In this document: positions 31,803 to 33,306 of the stretch, piece by piece
How positions within the stretch are numbered: position 1 is the first letter of the stretch
Layout: each line of letters opens with the position of its first letter
Origin: DATKZS01 sp035527835 [NCBI: bacterium]
GTDB taxonomy: Bacteria > RBG-13-61-14
Direction of reading: 5' to 3'
NCBI GenBank assembly: GCA_035527835.1
Contig: DATKZS010000040.1
Span: forward strand, 1-33,306
DNA length: 33,306 bases
Notes under the pieces: generated by a model
Seen by the model: only the letters and a program-made list of their open reading frames with translations
Told to the model about the DNA's origin: nothing
Databases searched by the model: none
Made by a program: the position numbers and the translations under genes

Positions 31803-33115
31803 TGGCCGCGAAAAAGGTCTGCGTGATCGGCTCGGGACTGGCCGGAATGGCAGCCGCCGCATCCGCCCGGCGCGCGGGCGCCGACGTTGTGGTCCTGCAA
31901 AAAGGAGCCGCCGCCACTGCCTTCTCCTCCGGCGCCCTCGACGTCTGCGCCGACCCCTGCGCCCCTCACGGACTGCCCGCGGAGGTCTCGAACGACACGG
32001 CGCGCAACATCGCCCGGCTCATCCAGCAATGTCCGTTGCATCCGTACGCCATCCTGGCCGCGGGTTCCGGGCGGCCTGAAGAAAAGGTGCTCGCCCTGGT
32101 CAAGGATGCCGTGTCCCTGCTCTTTCCCGCGGGCGGACTGGTCGAGCTTGACGGCGACGCCGCGGCCGGCCGGCCGTGCTTCACCACGCTCGGCACGGTC
32201 AAGTTCACCTCATTCTTCCCAACGTACGCGGCCCGGCCCGGCGCCCCGGGCATGGAGCGGCCGGCGGCGCTCGGCATCCGGGGCCACGCCGATTTCGAGC
32301 CGCGGACGTGGGCCAAGGTCGCCGCCGAAAACGCGGGCCGGCTGGGCCTCGCGCTCGAAGCCCGGGCCGCCTGGCTGGAACTCGGGCCGGATTGTGAGCG
32401 CGGCTCTCCGGAGCTGGCCGCCGCGATCGCCCGCGACCCGGAGGCCTTCCTCGCCGCGGTGAAGGATGCCGCGGCCGGTATCAAAGGCGCCACGGCGCTC
32501 ATCCTGGCCCCGGTGTTGCCGGCGAGGGGAAGGGGCGATCTGCTCCGGCGTATGGCCGAGTCGCTCGCCATGCCGGTGTACGAGCCGCTCTCGCTGCCGC
32601 CATCGGTCCCGGGCCTCCGGCTCATGGAACACCTGGGGCAAAGGGCGCAGGCACTGGGCATCGAGACGATCAGATCGGAGGTCACGGGTTACGAGGCTGG
32701 AGGCGATGAGCTGAAAGCTCTACTGATAAAGGACGGGCCATCGCGGGTCGAGGCCGACGCCTTTGTCCTGGCTTCCGGCAAGTTCCTGGGCGGCGGCATC
32801 GTGAAGGACCGCGCCTTCAGCGAGCGCATCTTCAACCTGCCCGTGTTTGTCGAAGGCCGCGCTCCCGGCGAGGTCTTCATCGAAAAAGTCCTTGCCCTCC
32901 ACGTCACCGGGCGCCACTCGCTCTTCGAGGCCGGGATCAAGGTGGACACATCTCTGCGCCCGTTGATGCTTGACGAGAAGCCCCGCTTCAAGAACCTCTT
33001 CGCGGCCGGCGCCATCCTGGCGGGCCATAACTACATTAACGACGGCACCGGCTCCGGCGTGGCCCTGGCCACCGGGGTGCGGGCGGGAACCAACGCCGTC
33101 GAGCTGAGACCCTGA
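31802..33115 (+). CDS. glpB: anaerobic glycerol-3-phosphate dehydrogenase subunit B
   Basis: A 437-residue flavoprotein subunit that partners GlpA. It starts with a dinucleotide-binding motif (VCVIGSGLAGMAAAASARRAGADVVVLQKG) followed by SSGALDV, and ends with a FAD-closing region (LFAAGAILAGHNYINDGTGSGVALATG), as in GlpB. ATG 31802 shares its A with the glpA stop. A longer in-frame extension upstream reads through glpA and is not real. The membrane anchor subunit GlpC does not follow within the 190 bp left in the window; that gap holds repeats. Confidence 0.87.
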   Translation: MAAKKVCVIGSGLAGMAAAASARRAGADVVVLQKGAAATAFSSGALDVCADPCAPHGLPAEVSNDTARNIARLIQQCPLHPYAILAAGSGRPEEKVLALVKDAVSLLFPAGGLVELDGDAAAGRPCFTTLGTVKFTSFFPTYAARPGAPGMERPAALGIRGHADFEPRTWAKVAAENAGRLGLALEARAAWLELGPDCERGSPELAAAIARDPEAFLAAVKDAAAGIKGATALILAPVLPARGRGDLLRRMAESLAMPVYEPLSLPPSVPGLRLMEHLGQRAQALGIETIRSEVTGYEAGGDELKALLIKDGPSRVEADAFVLASGKFLGGGIVKDRAFSERIFNLPVFVEGRAPGEVFIEKVLALHVTGRHSLFEAGIKVDTSLRPLMLDEKPRFKNLFAAGAILAGHNYINDGTGSGVALATGVRAGTNAVELRP

Positions 33116-33170
33116 CCGCAAGATATATGACGTTGCCGTTGCCGCGAAAAACAGCGCAGCCGGCCAGTTG

Positions 33171-33199
33171 ATTTCGCACAGAGGCACAGAGATCACAAC
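33171..33199. repeat. half-copy of the CACAGAG-type repeat
   Basis: ATTTCGCACAGAG, then GCACAGAGATCACA. It resembles one arm of the inverted repeat at 28610-28685 but has no facing arm here, which shows that the family is dispersed within the window. Confidence 0.55.
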
Positions 33200-33230
33200 G
33201 CGTCTCAAGGCCGCAACCAAAGAGTTTATT

Positions 33231-33295
33231 AACAAGGATATTCAGGATATCAAGGATAAGATTTTCTTATCCTGAATATCCTGTATATCCTTGTT
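33231..33295. repeat. 30-bp inverted repeat of AAGGATATT-type units after glpB
   Basis: Arms 33231-33260 and 33266-33295 match at 27 of 30 positions with a 5-base loop. Each arm has three degenerate units of about nine bases built on AGGATA. Confidence 0.75.
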
Positions 33296-33306
33296 CATTC
33301 ATTCTT

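Overview
The window is GC-rich, densely coded bacterial chromosome. It carries house-keeping genes (argF, a J-domain/DnaK pair, a split purH, glpAB, a tRNA-Glu) mixed with many exported proteins that have Sec, lipoprotein or Tat signals. Long spurious antisense ORFs are a by-product of the base composition. Exported YkuD, M19, CapA and DUF3160 proteins, a TPR/J-domain protein next to DnaK, free-standing PurH halves and GlpAB suggest a Gram-negative environmental bacterium of the Desulfobacterota/Myxococcota or a neighbouring deep lineage. That placement is an inference and the phylum is not proven. I see no phage, plasmid, CRISPR or insertion-sequence genes.

Layout. 1-251 is a CTTGGCG-type repeat leader. 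252-4436 (+) holds argF, a J-domain/TPR co-chaperone and a DnaK paralogue. 4555-5304 (-) is an L,D-transpeptidase and 5443-6666 (+) a Tat-targeted DUF2804 protein. 6745-11991 (-) is a four-gene operon with overlapping stop/start codons at every junction: beta-propeller-like secreted protein, DUF3160, CapA-like, M19 dipeptidase. 12248-13519 (+) is a DEAD-box helicase with a DEGD motif II. 13650-14828 (+) is a thiolase behind a consensus promoter with a palindromic operator. 14997-16400 (-) is a radical SAM gene broken by one in-frame TGA. 16505-17406 (-) is a membrane protein plus winged-helix regulator. 17577-19310 (+) is an acyl-CoA synthetase (ADP-forming)-like protein. 19531-19734 (-) is a cold-shock protein. 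20013-27561 (+) is a transcription unit of two GH2 proteins, a DUF2283 protein and a ceramidase-family gene broken by one TAG, with a recognisable promoter and terminator. Then come tRNA-Glu (-), the two PurH halves as separate genes (+), and glpA-glpB (+).

The most interesting non-coding signals are three. (1) A 23-bp element, identical at 21 positions, lies both in the promoter of the membrane protein/regulator operon and upstream of the radical SAM gene, so it looks like an operator. (2) Each of the four convergent gene junctions that lacks a classic terminator carries a long imperfect inverted repeat. The sequences differ, but most share one architecture of three or four degenerate 7-10 bp units facing their reverse complement. 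Similar elements follow other genes, while divergent promoter regions have none. (3) A modular hairpin array sits between the two GH2 genes. The GH2 pair plus the ceramidase family suggests degradation of glycoconjugates, perhaps glycosphingolipids, but the first GH2 seems to lack its nucleophile and the ceramidase gene is interrupted.
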